Shown here: positions 35,983-48,900 of the stretch, in pieces
Layout of the letters: each line of letters starts with the position of its first letter
How positions within the stretch are numbered: position 1 is the stretch's first letter
NCBI GenBank assembly: GCA_949357655.1
Contig: CASHTG010000019.1
Span: 1,426,001-1,490,000 of the forward strand
DNA length: 64,000 nucleotides
Direction: 5' to 3'
Source of the DNA: Parascedosporium putredinis
Taxonomy: Eukaryota > Ascomycota > Sordariomycetes > Microascales > Microascaceae
The notes under the pieces: model-generated
Databases searched by the model: none
The model's input: only the letters and a program-made list of their open reading frames with translations
What the model was told of the DNA's origin: nothing
Translations under genes and position numbers: made by a program

Positions 35983-38818
35983 TTACAAGGCCTCCACGCT
36001 TTCATCCCCATCGCGAATCAGCTCCTCGACCGACTCCTCGAACCGATCGTCTACGGACTCGTCCTCATCACAGCCCGCGCCCTCAGCCTCCTCTTTAGTG
36101 ACATCGGCGTACGAAGGTGACACGATCGAGTCATCCTTATCCTCCTCCGTGACGACGTCCTGCTTCTCGCTCTCGACCGCTGCGTCTCGCTCGCTCTCAG
36201 CGGCAGGCTCTTCTTTCGCAGCCTCGGCGTACGAGGGAGTCTCGAGAGGGGCATCGGCGCCATCGACCCAGACATTGGCGAGCTCGCGCTCGATCTCGGC
36301 ATGTCGGCTCTTCAATTCTTCTACCTTGGCGAGGCGCTCCCGAATTTCCTGGATCTCGCGCTCAACCTGCATCTTCTCACGCTCAGTGCCGATGCGCTCA
36401 AACTCCCACTCATCGCCATTGTCGCCCATGCCTACGACGAGGTTGAACGTGTGGTACTTCTTGAGGGAGGCGCGCGTGGAGACGGTGATGAGAGCTGCGG
36501 GGTGGAAAGGTTTGGGTCAGTGGGCAGCTCAGATGATCCATGAATACAAATTGGGGGAATAAAAAGACGGGCGGGAGTGACCCGACTAGGTTGGCTGTGC
36601 ACTTACTTATGCCCTTCTCTTTGCAGGTTTCGTAAAGAAGACCCTCCACATCACTGGAAACCGCGCTAGTACCCTCATCGATCACGGCGTAGCGAGGCTC
36701 ATGGTACAAGAGGCGCGCGAAACCCATGCGCTGCTTCTCACCGCCACTGAGCACGTCCTTCCACTCCTTTCGAGTATCCCAGCCGCCCTCGCGGTCGGGG
36801 AGATAGCCAAGGCGGGCTTCCTCGAGAACTTGCTTGAGATCCTCCTCAGTCTTTCGCTTCCCGCGCATGTCGTACTCGTTGTCCGGGTAGATGACCTGGT
36901 CGCGGAGGGTGCCGACGCTGAGGTAGGGGCGCTGAGGAAGGAACATGATACCGTCCTGCCCGTTATCCTTGGGACGGCTGACGAGTCCGCGGTACACAGG
37001 CCAGAGCCCCGCAAGAACTCTAGCGATGGCAGACTTGCCCACGCCGTTGGGCCCGGAGACGAGGAGATGTTCGCCACTGCGCACGACCATTGATAGAGAC
37101 TCGATCAACTCGTCTCCTCCTTGGGGCCAAAGGCCAGGGGCGACAATGGGAACACCCTCAAACCGTACGCCGTCGAAGCCCTTTTGGACCGTTCCCTGAA
37201 CATCGGAGAGGGAGTAAAGCTCGCTGTTTCCGCCCCTAAGGTAGTAGGCGTCGGCGTGGACGCGATGAAGGGTGGAGATGAGAGTATAAACACGGCTAGT
37301 ATAACCAGCGAGTTCGGAGAGGTCTTTGATGGAGTACATCATCCTGCCACCCGCATCGGCAAGGGACAGCATCAGGCGCTTGTTGGTGATAAACTCCTTC
37401 ATTCGGCCCCGCTCCTTTCCTCCCTTGTCGGCGCCGGAGGCCAACTCCAAGGCGCCTCCGAGACCACCCCAGGCGGGGAGGAAGACGGGCAAGGAGGATA
37501 AAAGATACCCATAGGCGCTCCAACTATACTTGAGGATAAAGTCTTCCAGGATATTGTACCGGATCTTGAGCATGTAGATGCCTTCCATAAACTGCTTTAG
37601 CGACTTGAACTCCTTGTTCAAGAATCCCTTTTCCATTTCCGCGCCACCATAGAAGGCAACCTCTTCAGCATTAGCTATCAGGCGTGCGTGGAGGCTCCTG
37701 AACTCTCCTTCTTTCTTGCCCTCAACGGCCTTCAACTTGCCAAAAGGTGGCGAGAGGCGCCGGAGGATGCTGGCTGTTAGGAAATAGTTGGTCGTCAAGC
37801 CGGTCAAAGCTAGGGGCCTAGCGATCGATACAGTTGATAGTTAAAGACACATAGATCGACAAACGGCTTCCCAAGTGAGGAGTAGAGGTTGGCAGCGGAC
37901 GCGCAAAACAGGGTGAGGTCCTGGGTGATAAACTGATCGGCGCCGTGACCGACGCCGCCATCGAGGTTATGAAGCTTGTAGTAGTTGAGGTTGTTGTTCA
38001 AATAGAGGTCGTGAACATAACGGGTGAGACGGGTCCTGAAAGCGATGGAAACCTTGGACTCAAGGTACTTGATCATGGCATTGGTATAAGATGCAAAGCT
38101 GCCGAGACCGCACCACTATCGTATCTTCATGTTAGAGTGATATTCGTGAGATGGTAGACAGTGGGGTAGTTGACCATGAGAAACACGAACCTTGAGGATC
38201 CCCCAGATGAACTGACGACCATTGCCGGCGACGAGATCCCTGACAATCTCGCCATCTAGCCTAGCTACTACGAGAGAGAGGTATGTGCGGAGCATCAAGA
38301 ACACGCCGTGGCTGACCAAGAGACCTGCTTCCTTGCTCGTCCAGCGAGGTATCATGATGCTCATGAGGCTCAAGAACTGATGGAGGAACGCCAAGTTGAG
38401 GCCGGGCTTGGTCTGGGTGGAAGGGACGGAGCTATCGCGTAGACCCGCCACTCGCGGGGGTTCAAAAGAGGCGTCGGTGGGCTTCGAAGGTGAGGGAATT
38501 GGTAGTGTGAATGACAACCTTGGAGGTGCCATTTTTGTATGGTACGTAAATAGTTCGCGAGCCGTCCTTATTGAAAAGGAAGGAATTGGTGCGCACGAGC
38601 TTCTTGCCTTGCTCACTCTCTAGTCGACGCCTCTTCCACCTACGCCTCGTGCCCTCACCCGCGAGGATGATGGAGACGGCCAGCGAGAGAGCCGCAAGAA
38701 GCCGGGTGGTCCGGGACGTACTCTTTAGGCGGGACCGGATGCGCGTTGTCCATTTCTCGAGGAAAACGGCGATGGCCTCCTCAGCGGCGGTATGCCGGAG
38801 GGTAGACTGTACCGTCAT
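35983..38818 (-). CDS. Peroxisomal ABC half-transporter, ABCD/PXA family
   Basis: ABCD half-transporters dimerise in the peroxisomal membrane and import long-chain acyl-CoA for beta-oxidation. Exons 38818..38191, 38115..36607 and 36494..35983 give about 880 residues. The membrane domain includes LVSHGVFLMLRTYLSLVVARLDGE, FRTRLTRYVHDLYL and the EAA-like loop NAEEVAFYGGAEME. The nucleotide-binding domain shows Walker A GPNGVGKSA, the Q-loop FLPQRPYLS, signature LSGGEKQRMGFARLLYH and Walker B VIDEGTSAVSSDVE, then the switch segment STRASLKKYHTFNLV. The tail is a coiled coil (EREKMQVEREIQEIRERLAK) followed by a highly acidic region with two similar blocks, PSYAEAAKEE and PSYADVTKEEAE. Frame shifts are needed near 38465 (T and C runs, at AHRRLF) and near 37814 (C run, RSLGP to LALTG). 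Whether it is the PXA1 or PXA2 partner cannot be settled here. Confidence 0.93.
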
Positions 38819-41800
38819 CGCTGCTCGGTAGGGCGGAGCGCAGAGAGGTGATTCAATTAGGGCGTGGCTCTATTGTATCGGTTGAACGCGGGTGAAGTTT
38901 AAATCGCGGAGTCTTGCATGTTCGTTGGCGAATGCGCAGACACGAAGAGCTGTTCGAGACCCGTGGGAGAATGGCTAGGGATGTTGATGATAGAATCCAC
39001 CTCGGATATGATAGAATGGGCTATATAGTCCTCAATGGGCAAGCCTGCTTCTAATGTTATTTTTTTCTCTCTCGAAAATTGCGTGGTGGAAGCTGTTGTG
39101 GTCCGGGACTGTGAGGGGGTTCGAACCAGCCTGAGTTACATCATACATGTGATAGTTTCTTGCACCGACCAAGACCGAGGCAGTTCATTTCTAGCGGTGC
39201 TTTCCCACTCTTGGACGACATCATGGTTCCCCAGACTTGGATAGTGGAGAGGTTGTGCTTAGTCACCCACACGGCAGTGGAGCATTCTGGGTGGGCTCAT
39301 CTAATAACTTGAAGCTTTGGTTGACGTGAATGCCATGTGACTGGACTTCCCCAGCATCACTGCATGGGTAGTGGCCCCAGCGAACGATTGAACCTCACTC
39401 CCTCGATGGCCACGAGCTTTGATCTCGAACCGGGGTAAATTATCTTGTGCGAGAACCACATGTCGATTTCTGAATGGATTATTGAGGATGAATATATTAG
39501 AATCTGGCAATGGTGCCCTGTGGCTCTGGAGGCGGTGGTATCAACAGTCGCGCTGCCCACTCTCTCCAACAAAATCCTGACGTTCGACGCCACAAAAACA
39601 CCTCGAAGTAGAAATCTCCCCGCGGTGGCTTGTGCGAGTCGATTGAATTACCTGGAGTGACTAGCCATGTCTTGCTCACTCCTTTCACGTCTTTCACATG
39701 CGCAAAGGTGAGCAGGGGCTGGAAATTGAGACATTTGAGATGGAAGGCAATCAAGGTCCATTCACCCACCTCGATTGGCCCCCACCTCCCACACACCAAG
39801 CTCCTGAAGCTGCGGCAGCTCTGTCGAAGGTGATTGTTTCTTCTTTGATTTGCCTGCACACACGCACAAAATCATTCCTAGGGAGACAGGCACCCATCAA
39901 CGCTGGGCAAGACAAGGTGGCGCACCCTAAAAGCCTCAAACTCCTCCGATCCTAGCTACAATGCTCCGGAAATCTGGGTCAAGTTGGCCATGGCCTAGTC
40001 TGGCCGCTGGGCCCGTCCATCCCGCACGCTGACCTTGCCGATCGCCTCATAAGGCCACCTGCAAGGCCACCGGGTAGGCTGTCATGCCAGCTCTCAAGGC
40101 AAACCCGTGGCAATGTGGAACAGAGCCTGAAGAAGAGGAATGTTTAAAGTTGAGAGCGTCAGGTTGTTGAAAGTACCTTGCTCATGTCTCCTGTCGACAT
40201 GGATGAGATCTGGGGCACATCGCCTGCAAGCCAATTCCCCTCACCTTCGCCTCAGTCTCGCTTAGTGGATCAAACTAGCTCGTTATGCTTCACATCCCCT
40301 TGGACTCTGGGCTATGAGAGGACGGTGACTGGAAGCCAGCAGGGACAAAGAGCCAGTGACCTGTTGATCGCCGAAACGCATTGGAAGAGATCGGGCTCCT
40401 TTGGCTTTGGCGGTTATGGTACCTCGTCCCGAGGACCTGAGTGGCTAGACTTCGGTGGCGGGATGCGTTCCCCGCCCATTCTTGCAACGGGCGGTAACAG
40501 AGCCAATCAAGCTCCTAATGGGCATCTCCCCAACACCTTTAAGAACTCAATCACACAACGGGGAGCTCCACACGCTACCCGTCCCTTGATCTTTGAAGCC
40601 TTCAATTGAATGATTCTACCCCAACCCACACCGCGACTTCCATCCCTAAAGCGGACCTGTCTAGGATGCTGAATCCACCTCTCTGAAATGCAGCCTGACC
40701 TCCTGTGTAGTGATTTTGTAAGGGACGAGTGATCGATCTATTGTATGTATCATAATGTCTAGGCCCTCGCCTTGAGCTGCTGATGGGTGGTGGTTGAGGG
40801 TCCTTTTATCCGCAAAACGTAGCCTATTCGGATCAGCTTCGACGGGAACGGGAAGTCTGTCAGATTGTAGTTTTGCCCCTTTCGTTTCTTCTTTCTACCT
40901 ATCTTTTCCTGTTTTCCTGGTGCTTGAACTGACCACAGAAAGACATTCTCAGTCCCCCATTAGTTGAAATAAACTCACCCATTCACGTGTGCTGCTGCCT
41001 CGTAGCCATGGCCTATCTTCCCATCTGATCCAAGGTTGAAGTTTGGTGTGCAAGCCACGCGTGCACTACCCCACAACCGTAACCCGAACCCTTTCTCTTC
41101 TTTGAGTCCGGGGAATAGGGAGTTGTTCTCCGCCTTCTTCCATCATCCCGTCCCGCATATCCTGTGCATTGCATTGAGGGGGAGCAAAGCCTCCTATCTC
41201 CGCTGTCCGACTCTCATCATACTCACATGCTGACATTGGAGAGAGAGTGCGTGGCGAAACATCACCAACCTAGTTCGGGGCGTGAGGTGGCTGATGATGG
41301 GGGACGATTGATCACTGTAGCACGGGGCGCTGTTAAAGTAATGGATCCATCCATGGATGGGTGTATCCGTCCACACCTCCAGCACGTTCAGCTTCCAACC
41401 TCACACTAACCGCAGAACCACGGGGGCGAGGGCTGGTCTGTCCAAAGCTATTTTCAGTTGCGAAACGACCATAATGCCAGCCTTCTCCCTGAGGACTCCT
41501 GGTTTACGAGTGAGGTACATGTGGTACAGGTTGCCTGAGATCTCGGGAAATACATGACCTTGGACGGCGGGACAAGGATAGGGTGAGAGGACACTCGGAG
41601 TGGAGGGTATCAACGAACGACGGGTGTGCACTATTCTAGGCTAACCGAATCACGGTCTGCGGTCCGTTGGAATGCAGTTGTCTAAAATGCGCTCGATCGC
41701 GCCCACCCCTTTGTGACCTTGATACGCAAGCTATTCCAAAGTAGCTGTTGGTGACTTGTTACCTTCAAGCATTCATTGACGGGCAGGTGCGCTTTCCCTG

Positions 41801-44800
41801 TTGTGCCAGCCAGCCGCTCATGCTCAAGAAGCTTGGACCAATGTAACATTTGCTCATCAGCGACCCCCGTCGCCCCTCGGCTCGAAACGTGGGAAATGAG
41901 GGCCCCGGTTGAGTAATTTGGGACTTGATTCTGCTGCTTTCATCCACAGCGCTGAAAGACCGAGTCCTCCCAACAATCACCTCTTCCGCCGCGAGGTCCA
42001 AGGATCTCATGGTACGGCTGCAAAGTACACTAGTGTACAAGTTTGGAGTGGGTCACCTAGTGCATCTGTGCTTCAGACCGTCGGGACGAATTCATCAAGG
42101 CCGATTATTATCCATCCTCTCTCAAGATGGCAATGATTACCAAGGCACGGGTTAAACACGAGCCCTCGTGCTCATACCGATAGCGATAATGCCGCTCTGG
42201 GGTTGCGGGATCTTCTAGGAGCTTTGGGAAAGGGAAAGAGAGCTTGATGAGGGAGAGGGAGAGAGAAAGATCCGAAGGAGGGAAAGCATGCCCATGCCGA
42301 GCCTGCCTTGGCGCGAAAGACACTTCCCTGTCTCCACAGCGCGTACAGTGTGTGCTCCCCAAATCCTCAGGTTTTCGCACAGATGGTAACATGGTGTCCG
42401 GACCTTTACTTGAGCTAATCTCATGGAGAACCTGGGATTGTCTAGGGCGACAGGGGACTGGGGTTGATCAGTGCACTCGTTCCCGGACCAGGAAGGCAAG
42501 TTCAAGTATCCATGGATGCATGGGGGCCAGATTATGGGCGTCCGGGAGCAGAGCTCTTGACAATGATACCAAGCTGGCCTTTTGGATTTTTGTGCTGATG
42601 CACACATTGATCAAATCGACAAGAGGATGTGTCATCGCTATTCCGCGCGGCATGGTACAAATATGACTTCGGCCTCATCATCGTGCTCAAGTTGTGCTAG
42701 CCACTGGAACAATGCCATCTCAAGCTGATGAAACGGGTTACTCTCCTAGGTCATGGACACACCAGTGCCAGTGTATAAATTGCGGTGGGGGTGACACCGA
42801 ACGGGGACAGTGTATCCGGAATGCGCGCCTGTGGGGAGAAGGGGGTATCCATCAATATGACCGGACAAAGGGCAGACCATGGAGCTCATCTTCATCCCTG
42901 TGCCTTGAAGTAGTAGTGTACCTGGTAATAGTCCGCTGCCCGCAAGCGTGGGGAGCGAGAAATTCACAGTGGAAGAGCATGGGCTGGAAGATGGGGAAGC
43001 GGACCAGTTGGGCCCACTAGGGAAACGACAAAGCAGTCTATCCACCGTCAATTGCTGAGTGCTCACCAACGGTTCGTAACATTGAATCAAGCCAAACAAA
43101 CCTTCAAGTCCAGTGCTGTGAGAAGGGGAGTGAGGTGACGATCGTCGGGGGCCAAGGGTATGCCACAACTCTATGGGGTTCGACCCTCTAACCCGCCACA
43201 GAAAGGAGGGATGCCCTCGTTTGCTTGCTTCCGCTTGATACGAGCAAGAGACTACCTAGTGTAGGGCCATTGGACCTGTCAGCACTTGAGAAATTGCTAA
43301 ATGTCGTCAATCTCAATCTCGCCGGCAATATTGTCAATGAACGAACATTGACTGAACCAACATGTACATCTGGATTTATTTAGGCCAGTGCCTCGGGCGG
43401 TGGGGAGCTAATTTTAGGGGACTGCGACAGCGTGCGTCTGGTGCTTCAAGATGTGTTGTGGGTGCTCCGGTCATTGTGTGTGATTGAATTGATTGATGGG
43501 CCTAGTGCTGTGAACTCGGTCAAGCCATTACGGTCAATTCATTTGACAGGGACCATCTCCAGGAAGCCCGAGCCTTTCAACCCCTGCCGGAGCCAGTGCA
43601 AGTAATTCATCGCTCGTACATGGCCAGATAGATTGATTCATTGATAGATCAATTAGATGGATAGTTGAATAGATCCAGTGTTGAAAACGGGTAAACCACA
43701 GTAAAACTAGTATTGACAATTGAAGCGCAGTATTGCTCAGCGCCTTCATCCCAGCACTTGCCCTTCGGTCCGCTCTCGCTCAAGCGCCGAGCCCCAAACC
43801 GCCCTCCATTTGGTGCGTGGGAGCATAGGCCAGACCAGACCCCTTGCCGACCGTACCCCCAAGAAGGATAGTCATCTCGCTTCCTCAGCCTCTGATACGT
43901 CCACCTCAATAACCTCTCCCGCCCGTCACTTCCCTCAGTCCTCTCTCCCTCCGAATCTGCCAATCCGTCCAAACCTTTCTCTCCGTCCTCCCCATCACCC
44001 TCCCGAGACATTTCTCCTCCTTCCTCGTGCCCCGTTCTACACTACTTCCGACTCGACAGTTCCTCACGAAACCCCGAGTTTTGCGCCGTCATTCTTTTTG
44101 GAAAGTGCGGGGACCGCGTCCTTTTTCTTCTTCCTTTTTACTCCTCCTCCGACTCTGGTCAGCCCTGCTCGTGCTTTGCGCGGGTCTGTTTCTCCTCAGT
44201 ACTCCCTCCCTACAGTTCCGTGGTGTGCACTGGAGCCCGACACACCAACCATCAATCCGTCCTCGCCTTGCCTCACCTTGCGCACGCGTCGGAAAACTGG
44301 GTACGCCAGTCTCGTCCTCCACGCAGAACCATCAACCGGCCATTGACGACTCGCCCCTCTTTAATTGTGCATTCTCAATCGACGTTGCGCAGGCTAATTT
44401 TTGCGAAAGCTCACTCTTTCCCTTTTTTCGTTGGGTGGTTTTTGACCGTCGCGACTTCGGACTAAGTAAGCTTTGGAGACGTCGGCGTTTAGGGGCTGGA
44501 CCATCGAGGCACCTTGCCTGAATTACCAAAAGTGAGTAGAGCCTTCCCCTTCTTGCTCGTGCCGCTCCTTAGCCCCTTCCCCCTACGGCTTGTCCCCCTT
44601 TCGCTTTCCCTTTCGCCTCCCTTTCCTCCTTCCCTTCGAGATTTTACGACCGCCCATTGTCCCCGAGTCTCTTTGTCTCCCAATTACGTCTTGGTCCTCG
44701 CCCTATTATCTGTTCCCCAGTTTCCACATTCTTGTGAGAACTTTTGGACATTGGGCACGCATTTCGCGCGCGCCGTCATTTGCGTACCTTCCTAGCGCGC

Positions 44801-45044
44801 CTGAGCGCACCCGAGCTGCGTTGCATTGCCTTGCCTGAACTCTTCGGATTGGTCGCAGCACAACAAACACCGCTCATTTCTCACCCTTCTCTCTCTCGTG
44901 CCTAACCTCGCGCGCTCCAAACCATCCGCCAATGTCATAGACTTTAGTCAAATTTCTTGCCGTACTAATTTTTCCCGCGCTCAGTTCCTCTGTTCAGTCA
45001 ACGGACAAGGCTGTGATCGCTCGCAATCGGCGCCGTACAGCGAT
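38819..45044. other. Very long gene-free spacer (6.2 kb)
   Basis: No convincing gene between the divergent transporter and phosphatase genes. The right end (about 43720-45044) is rich in C and T and is probably the long leader and promoter of the phosphatase gene, possibly with an untranslated intron. Other contents are ATGGATCCAT-like palindromes near 41341-41361, a GA-rich tract at 42245-42275, and a doubtful retroelement-like pair of fragments at 42772-43540. Open frames of 100-145 codons (for example 40178..40609) show no family signal. Confidence 0.45.
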
Positions 45045-46738
45045 ATGCCCCAGGAGATAGAGCTCCTTGCAACAGAACAATCCGCGCATCAATCAACCGA
45101 GAAAGGCAGGGCTTTACTTCCCGTGCCGGAGAGAACGTCGTCTCAGAAGCACCAATCTTCGCCTACGGCATCCGGACTCAGTGGTGTGACGGCCAGCGAT
45201 TCACGCCAGAGCCTCGGAGACCTGTCTAAAGAATCCGCAAGCATGAAAACTAGGCAACGAAACGGCAGTGCTTCCAGCCGCCGGTCTGGAGGTGATACGG
45301 AACCTACCACTACCCCCATCAACTCACAACCCACTTCGCCTGCCTCGGCACCCCAAAAGAAGAAGAAGAGTGGTGGCCTGCTTTCTCTTCTAGGCTGCTG
45401 CGGCGTTCCCGACACTGGAAATAACGGAGAGGGGTCTGAGGAAAACGTACATAGACTCGATAAGCTACCAAACAGGCCAGCTTCTTCGCGGCTGACCGCC
45501 CACACTCCTCCCGACCAGCAGCCCACCGTTAACGTGAACAAGCGGTTAAGCGAGAAGGCGGCCGCTGCCGAGGCGGCGAGCAAGGAGGCCGCCCCCAAGG
45601 ACAAGCGCGCCTCAAATTCAAGCACGCATGACCAGTCGACCGTTGCGGGTGAGCGAACTGAGCGAGATTCTAAGCAGTCGACTATTCCGCCCCCTTCGGT
45701 CCATGTCCAACCTCCCACCAACGGCTCAACAGTAGAAGAGCCCATCGCACAGGAGGGGACGGTGAGTGACGTGAGGGATGAGGAAGGTGACATCAAGATG
45801 GCCGACGCCGAGACGTCAGAACAGCAGCCCCCAATCACCCAATCTCAGCAAGACGAGCAGCTAGCTCAGAAGCCTTCTGAGCAAGAAAATTCCCGTGGCG
45901 AGTCTGCCGTTCAAATACCACCCGTTCCTACGGTACCCGACTCGTCGGGCGACGCAGCAACAACTCATACACACGATGTTTCTGACGCGTCGGATTTTGC
46001 TCCCGAACCTCAGCAGATCTCCCTATTACCGCCCATTCGACCTGAGCACAAGGGAAGGAAGTGCCTCGTTCTCGACCTCGACGAGACTCTGGTCCACAGC
46101 TCTTTCAAGGTATCGTTGACAAGAAAGACCCCACCACGCTCTGCATTACCAAGCAACTCCCCAAAGACGCTGAGAATGTAGATCGCTAACTCATGTTCTT
46201 GCAGATTCTCCACCAAGCCGATTTCACCATCCCTGTAGAGATTGAGGGAAACTACCACAATGTCTATGTCATCAAGCGACCCGGTGTTGATGAGTTCATG
46301 AAGAGGGTAGGAGAGCTTTATGAGGTTGTCGTCTTCACAGCCTCAGTCTCTAAGGTAGGCCACAGCGCAGAACAAGCAAGAGAGGATGCCTCGAATTCGT
46401 TTCTGTTGACTGACCTTCTGATGCAGTACGGCGACCCTCTCCTGGACCAACTCGATATCCACAACGTTGTGCATCATAGGCTGTTCCGCGAATCCTGCTA
46501 CAACCACCAAGGCAACTATGTCAAGGACTTGTCGCAGGTTGGACGACCCCTGAAGGACACTATCATCATCGACAATTCGCCCACCTCGTATATTTTCCAC
46601 CCCCAGCATGCCCTCCCAATAAGTAGTTGGTTCTCAGACGCGCATGACAACGAGCTCCTCGACCTAATCCCTGTTCTGGAAGATCTGGCCGGCTCCACGG
46701 TTCGGGATGTGAGCCTCGTCCTCGACGTCACTCTTTAG
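45045..46738 (+). CDS. psr1: PSR1/2-type plasma-membrane phosphatase (FCP/SCP, NIF domain)
   Basis: Yeast Psr1/Psr2 are plasma-membrane phosphatases required for the sodium stress response and Whi2-dependent stress signalling. Exons 45045..46109, 46205..46354 and 46427..46738 total 1527 bases, giving 508 residues. The first 320 residues are disordered and rich in Ser, Pro, Gln and Glu. A basic patch followed by SGGLLSLLGCCG may be a palmitoylation site, comparable to the N-terminal cysteines of yeast Psr1. The catalytic domain holds KCLVLDLDETLVHSSFK (DxDxT nucleophile), VYVIKRPGVDEFM, VVVFTASVSK, YGDPLLDQLD, HHRLFRESCY, IIIDNSPTSYIFHPQHALP and WFSDAHDNELLDLIP. The start at 45045 is chosen over an in-frame upstream ATG at 44826, because the upstream 73 codons resemble leader sequence. 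No frame correction is needed. Confidence 0.93.
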
Positions 46739-48900
46739 AAGCAAACATATCGACAAAAATGGACAGCATTATGTTTCTCGTTTTACTCTTACGGCATATC
46801 TTTGATACCATCGGCTGGGTATCTCCTCGCGACCAACGGAGAGAATCCCCTATTATCACTGGCTTCCCGTCCCCAATCATAGCGAGAGGCGTTTGGTTGA
46901 AAGCTTTGAATCTGAAATGTAGGCACGGGGATTGTCTTAATGTCTATATAGTTTTTTTTTCTCTCTTCGGTGAGTCGCTGCGAGGCAGCGACTGTGCGTC
47001 AACATCACACAGGCAGCTAGTCAGTGGGCTAGACAATTGTCCTAGATTTAATTCTGGCGCACTAGCTGGAGCCGCCCTAGGGATGATACTGGACCGGCCC
47101 TGACTGGGTTGTGGTGGTTTAGCACTGCTTTGTACCACGGAGACAACCTAGGTTGAGCTGAAAGAAGTCTGATTTTGGCGTCCTGGTGTATTCAAACTTG
47201 ATCATTGGAGGAGCTTAGTAGCCGAACCCTCAGCAACATGGCGAGAACTGGGACGGGAACGGGCCTCCGAACGGAGATGTAGGACATGCGATGTCGGATT
47301 CCATGTCTCGTTACACTGGTATTTGTACCTCTCGTCCTCTCTCTCTCTCTCCCCTCTCTCTTCAGCCACGGGGAGGTTCCTTGACGGAAATCCGGCGCGG
47401 GTGTTGGGTGAAGCAGAGAAAAAGTTGGATCGTGGTGCCCGGTGCATGTTGAATCAGCAGCATGGTCTAGAACCTAGACGATCGTTTTCTCATATACCTC
47501 TGGCATTTCTTGTTTATCTCCGCGGTTATTACCACTTACCTTTCCTTTGTCTCGATCCAGCCCAGTTTTATTTCCATCTTCTGTCTGTAACTTGTTTTCT
47601 TTGGTCATTCCATATTAACACCGCCATCTCTCCATAACCCATCTTTACTCACAAATTTCACTTGACTTTTCTTACCTGTTGCCTTCCACTACATTTCTCA
47701 CTTCTCCTTTGTTCAATTTCCATACATAATACCCTGTATCCCTCCTTGCGCAGAACTATGCGTCTCCTTTCTTTTCTTGCGAGTGGGAGAGATGGGGCCG
47801 GGGATGAGGTGGACGAGGCGGACAAGGCGCGAACAGGCAGGTTGAACAAAGCGTACACTTAAGCTTACAGTTTTTTTCTTGTGTCGTTTTATTTATTTTT
47901 GAAGAGAGGCTCTCGGAAGGATACAAATCGGCTTCATCTGTTCAATATTCCGATCTCATAGCAAAAACGACTTGTCATAGCAGGTGCGAAGAAAATGAGC
48001 GAGTTAGACCAAAAGAAATCAAGTTGTACTTGAAACCCATCTTTGCACTGGCAATCTCGATGGTTGAGTGAACAATCTGTGGATGTTGATGGCGGTGCAC
48101 ATCCGCTCGATCTAATGAGATATAACTCAGCTGTCTCTCTGGACGAAGGCCTGAGACATCGAATCCAGAACACTCGCACAACCGCCTCTCGCGAGAACTA
48201 TTTGAATTCTAAGAAACGTGAAGTATTTATTGATCACAACATTTAACGATGGGTTAGACCAGGAGCGAATGTTCAACGCAACGTGATAAATAGCCTCCAA
48301 AAGACAATACCAGTCCTCGCGGATCTCGTCTATCCTAGAACTAACATATACTCGAACAATCACCTCATAATACAATATTTCCGAATTAGGAGCTCCCCTT
48401 GCTCCTGTTCAACCTCAAGGCAGTGCGCGTCGGCAGATCATCGGCAAATTGAATAAAATTACCTTGCCAAAAGAGGAAATGTAGCCCCTTCCAGAAGGAT
48501 ACTGGGCTAGACGCGGCGAATCCCGTTCTTCCTTCAAGAGCAGAAGCTATTTGGCTGGCCCGAGCTCTGAACCCAACCTGCGTGCGTGATGTACCGTGGC
48601 CTCAACTCGGACAATGAGTGCGAGGCCCAGGAGGCGATCCGTAATTTTGCCAGCCATCACCCAGAGTCCCAATTGACACCTCGCAACCCACAGGACACGA
48701 ACACATCTCGACCACACACTCCAAAGCCCCTTGTGCCTCTCTTCCTCTTCCATTCTTTCGCAACAGCCTTCCATATCAGACCTGAGCATCCTGCAGCGAT
48801 TCTCAGATCTTGATTTTTTTCTTCTTCTTCTCATTCTGTCGCCTTTGTAATTGTTTATCCTTAATACCCCCTTTTATTTTCTTCATCTCCCTCGGACACA
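46739..48900. other. Intergenic spacer, phosphatase to Sec61 beta
   Basis: No supported gene over 2.2 kb. It has a CT repeat at 47335-47360 and a C/T-rich leader near 48815-48895 just upstream of the Sec61 beta start. Open frames here are short and featureless. Confidence 0.55.

Noticed and set aside
39100..39135. GGTTCGAACC word resembling a tRNA B box
   Set aside because: The flanking bases do not form a T-arm stem, and no A box or acceptor stem is found at the right distance.
40178..40609. Rightward open frame of 143 codons in the 6-kb spacer
   Set aside because: Composition looks random, with no motif, no splice partner and no leader signals. It is not supported as a gene.
44826..45044. 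Upstream in-frame ATG for the PSR-type phosphatase
   Set aside because: The 73 added codons resemble C/T-rich leader sequence and lack any conserved feature. The ATG at 45045 is preferred but not proven.
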